DNA of 64,000 nucleotides from Streptomyces sp. 840.1 (GTDB lineage Bacteria; Actinomycetota; Actinomycetes; Streptomycetales; Streptomycetaceae), in assembly GCF_003751445.1 (NCBI RefSeq), contig NZ_RJUU01000002.1:558001-622000 (forward strand). Reading direction: 5' to 3'. Made by a program: the position numbers and the translations under genes. Positions 62,008 through 64,000 of the stretch are shown here, piece by piece. The number at the start of each line of letters is the position of its first letter. Position 1 is the stretch's first letter. The notes beneath the pieces are model-generated. The model saw only the letters and a list, made by a program, of their open reading frames with translations, ran no database searches and was not told where the DNA came from.

Positions 62008-62027
62008 CCCGAAGGGCTGCGGACATC

Positions 62028-62783
62028 ATGACTGTGCAGGACAGTGGCAAGGTCGCGCTGATCACCGGCGCGAGCCGGGGTATCGGCTACGGCATCGCCG
62101 AGGCGCTCGTCGCCCGGGGCGACCGGGTGTGCATCACCGGACGCGGCGAGGACGCGCTGAAGGAGGCCGTCGAGACGCTCGGCTCCGACCGTGTCATCGG
62201 TGTGGCGGGCAAGGCGCACGACGAGGCCCACCAGGCGGTGGCCGTCGCGCGCACCATGGAGGCCTTCGGCAGGGTCGACTTCCTGGTCAACAACGCCGGT
62301 ACGAACCCGGTCTTCGGCCCGATGGCCGAACTCGATCTCAACGTCGCCCGCAAGGTCTTCGAGACGAACGTGATCTCGGCGCTCGGCTTCGCGCAGCAGA
62401 CCTGGAAGGCGTGGCAGAAGGACAACGGCGGGGCGATCGTCAACATCTCCTCCGTCGCGGGCGTCTCCGCCTCGCCCTTCATCGGCGCGTACGGCATGAG
62501 CAAGGCGGCGATGATCAACCTGACCCTTCAGCTGGCACACGAGTTCGCGCCGGTCGTGCGGGTCAACTCGATCGCCCCCGCGGTCGTGAAGACCAGGTTC
62601 GCCCAGTCGCTGTACGAGGGGCGCGAGGAGGAGGCTGCCGCGGCCTACCCGATGGGACGGCTCGGTGTCCCCGAGGACATCGGCGGCGCCGCGGCCTTCC
62701 TCACCTCGGACCAGTCCGACTGGATCACCGGACAGACCCTGGTGGTCGACGGCGGTATTTTCCTGAACTCGGGCGTGGGCTGA
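62028..62783 (+). CDS. SDR family oxidoreductase
   Basis: A 251-residue classical SDR: VALITGASRGIGYGIAEALV, NNAGTNPVFGPMAELDLNVA, catalytic IVNISSVAGV and YGMSKAAMINLTLQLAHEFA, end WITGQTLVVDGGIFL. Co-transcribed with the FabG-like gene 20 bases upstream, so both probably act on similar substrates. It differs in sequence from that gene, so it is not a recent tandem copy. The ATG at 62028 has GGGCTGCGG upstream, a poor site. A strong terminator follows. Confidence 0.86.
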   Translation: MTVQDSGKVALITGASRGIGYGIAEALVARGDRVCITGRGEDALKEAVETLGSDRVIGVAGKAHDEAHQAVAVARTMEAFGRVDFLVNNAGTNPVFGPMAELDLNVARKVFETNVISALGFAQQTWKAWQKDNGGAIVNISSVAGVSASPFIGAYGMSKAAMINLTLQLAHEFAPVVRVNSIAPAVVKTRFAQSLYEGREEEAAAAYPMGRLGVPEDIGGAAAFLTSDQSDWITGQTLVVDGGIFLNSGVG

Positions 62784-62821
62784 GAACAGCCTGAGCGGGT
62801 TTGGCCCTGATTGACTCAAGT

Positions 62822-62855
62822 GCCCCGTCGGGCCAGCGGATTGACCCGACGGGGC
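62822..62855 (+). terminator. Terminator hairpin overlapping the next promoter
   Basis: GCCCCGTCGGG (62822-62832) pairs perfectly with CCCGACGGGGC (62845-62855). It ends the SDR operon and overlaps the -35 region of the following gene. Confidence 0.75.
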
Positions 62856-62868
62856 GCTGCGGTATGGT
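62841..62868 (+). promoter_or_regulatory. Promoter of the ABC substrate-binding gene
   Basis: TTGACC (62841-62846), 16-base spacer, TATGGT (62863-62868). It shares bases with the terminator hairpin of the upstream operon. Confidence 0.6.
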
Positions 62869-62901
62869 CTGCCGACCCATGGCTGATCGAGGAGCGTGCG
62901 C

Positions 62902-64000
62902 GTGTTCTACCGGGCCAGTCTGCAGGCCGCTGCAGCCCTTGCTTCCCTGTCTCTGCTGGCCGGCTGCGGTCTGTTGTCCGACAGCGGTTCGGACGTGGAG
63001 CAGAAGCTAGCCGTCGGGACGACCAGCCAACCCTCCACCCTCGACCCGGCGGCGGCGTGGGACGGTTCCTGGGAACTGATGCGCAACGTGTTCCAGACGC
63101 TGGTCAGCTTCCCCACCGGAAGTACGAGCCCCGAACCGGACGCGGCGGACCACTGCAAGTTCACCGACACCACCAGTACCGCCTACCGGTGCACGCTCCG
63201 CGAGGGGCTGAAGTTCTCCAACGGCGAGAAGCTCGACGCCGAGGCCGTGAAGTACTCCATCGACCGGATCAGGACGATCGCGGTCAAGGGCGGCCCCGTC
63301 GGCATGCTCGGCTCGCTGGACCAGGTGGAGACCAAGGGCGACTCCGAGGTCATCTTCCACCTGACCAAGCCGGACGCCACCTTCCCGTTCATCCTGGCCA
63401 CGCCCGCCATGTCGCTGGTCGCGCCGAGCGAGTACTCGGCACACAAGATCCGTGACGACGGCAAGGTCACCGGGTCCGGGCCGTACCTGCTGGACGCGTA
63501 CAAGCAGGGTGAGCGCTCCGAGCTGGTGAAGAACCCCGACTACAAGGGTTTCGCGGACCGCAAGAACGACGCCGTGACCATCCGGTACTTCAAGGGGTCC
63601 GGCGCCATGGTCGCGGCGCTCAAGAAGGGCGAGATCGACGCCACCTACCGAGGTCTCACCGCCGAGGAGGTGGTGAGCCTGGAGGACAACGAGGACAAGA
63701 AGAGCAACCTCCAGCTCGTCGAGTCGGTCGGCGCCGACATCCGCTTCCTGGTCTTCAACCCCAAGGACCCGGCCGCCGGCAAGCCGGCCGTGCGGCGCGC
63801 GATCGCCCAGCTGGTGGACCGGGACGCGCTGGTGGCCAAGGTCTACCAGGGCACCGCCGAACCGCTCTACTCGATGGTGCCCAAGGGCATCGCGGGGCAC
63901 ACGACCAGTTTCTTCGACACCTTCGGCGACCCGGACGCCAAGAAGGCCAAGAAGATCCTCAGGGACGCCGGTATCGACGAGCCGGTCGCGATGACCTTCT
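62902..64000 (+). CDS. ABC transporter substrate-binding lipoprotein (SBP family 5), partial
   Basis: The reading frame is open from GTG 62902 to the right edge of the window (366 codons seen), so the gene is cut by the window, not broken. LAALASLSLLAGCGLL-type signal with lipobox LAGC marks a lipoprotein. SBP_bac_5 features: GTTSQPSTLDPAAAWDGSWE, CTLREGLKFSNGEKLDAEAV then KYSIDRI, and VRRAIAQLVDRDALV. It binds peptides or nickel-like ligands for an ABC importer whose permease genes should lie to the right. GAGGAG sits seven bases before the start. Confidence 0.9.
   Translation, partial: MFYRASLQAAAALASLSLLAGCGLLSDSGSDVEQKLAVGTTSQPSTLDPAAAWDGSWELMRNVFQTLVSFPTGSTSPEPDAADHCKFTDTTSTAYRCTLREGLKFSNGEKLDAEAVKYSIDRIRTIAVKGGPVGMLGSLDQVETKGDSEVIFHLTKPDATFPFILATPAMSLVAPSEYSAHKIRDDGKVTGSGPYLLDAYKQGERSELVKNPDYKGFADRKNDAVTIRYFKGSGAMVAALKKGEIDATYRGLTAEEVVSLEDNEDKKSNLQLVESVGADIRFLVFNPKDPAAGKPAVRRAIAQLVDRDALVAKVYQGTAEPLYSMVPKGIAGHTTSFFDTFGDPDAKKAKKILRDAGIDEPVAMTF

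Overview
The window looks like a Streptomyces chromosome. Base composition is very GC-rich (roughly 70% or more by eye), GTG starts and GTGA/ATGA stop-start overlaps are common, several regulators appear to be leaderless, and families typical of the genus are present (DUF5999, DUF5133, DUF6215, LPFR-motif small protein, HipA-like kinase plus DUF3037). Function calls come from reading motifs and from memory of family sequences; no database search was run.

Layout. (1) 0-12 kb: PRC-barrel protein, tandem glycine riboswitch driving gcvP, small Streptomyces proteins, a glutamate-cysteine-ligase-like protein, a VWA lipid-anchored or membrane-anchored protein, CPBP protein, PhzF protein and an autoregulated PadR regulator. 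(2) 12-26 kb: three EamA/DMT transporters (one behind a possible leaderless micro-ORF), a MocR-type regulator divergent from a PNPOx protein across a perfect palindrome, LysR, a cysteine hydrolase homologue lacking the cysteine, a Rieske lipoprotein, an S9 peptidase, and an orphan P450/type II thioesterase pair. (3) 26.6-30 kb: pyruvate carboxylase next to a relic of a regulator.

(4) 30.4-42.9 kb is the most interesting block. It is a steroid C/D-ring (HIP) catabolic cluster of the mycobacterial KstR2-regulon type: echA/acyl-CoA dehydrogenase/acyl-CoA dehydrogenase/SDR on the minus strand; fadE30 relic/ipdF/kstR2/fadA6 divergently on the plus strand; then echA20/ipdA/ipdB/ipdC on minus and a second SDR on plus. 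Both divergent promoters carry the same KstR2-like operator (CTAACAA-N2-GTTTGGTNG). The fadE30 position is occupied by a 46-codon ORF that keeps only the N- and C-terminal signatures of the dehydrogenase and remains translationally coupled to ipdF. No fadD3 is seen in the window.

(5) 43-47 kb: amidohydrolase, a truncated amidase and an APC permease, divergent from a TetR regulator. (6) 47-52 kb: small Streptomyces proteins and an FMN glutamate-synthase-like protein with a pyruvate-oxidase-like ThDP enzyme. (7) 52.2-59.7 kb: a probable mobile-derived resistance/efflux island: transposase relic, two TetR regulators, DHA2 MFS pump, TetX-like flavin monooxygenase, APH-like kinase, frameshifted MATE pump and an integrase C-terminal relic. 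The same four-half-site operator lies upstream of one TetR gene and the MFS gene. (8) 59.8-64 kb: HipA-like kinase/DUF3037 pair, a two-SDR operon with a textbook promoter and operator, and a peptide-type ABC substrate-binding lipoprotein running off the right edge.
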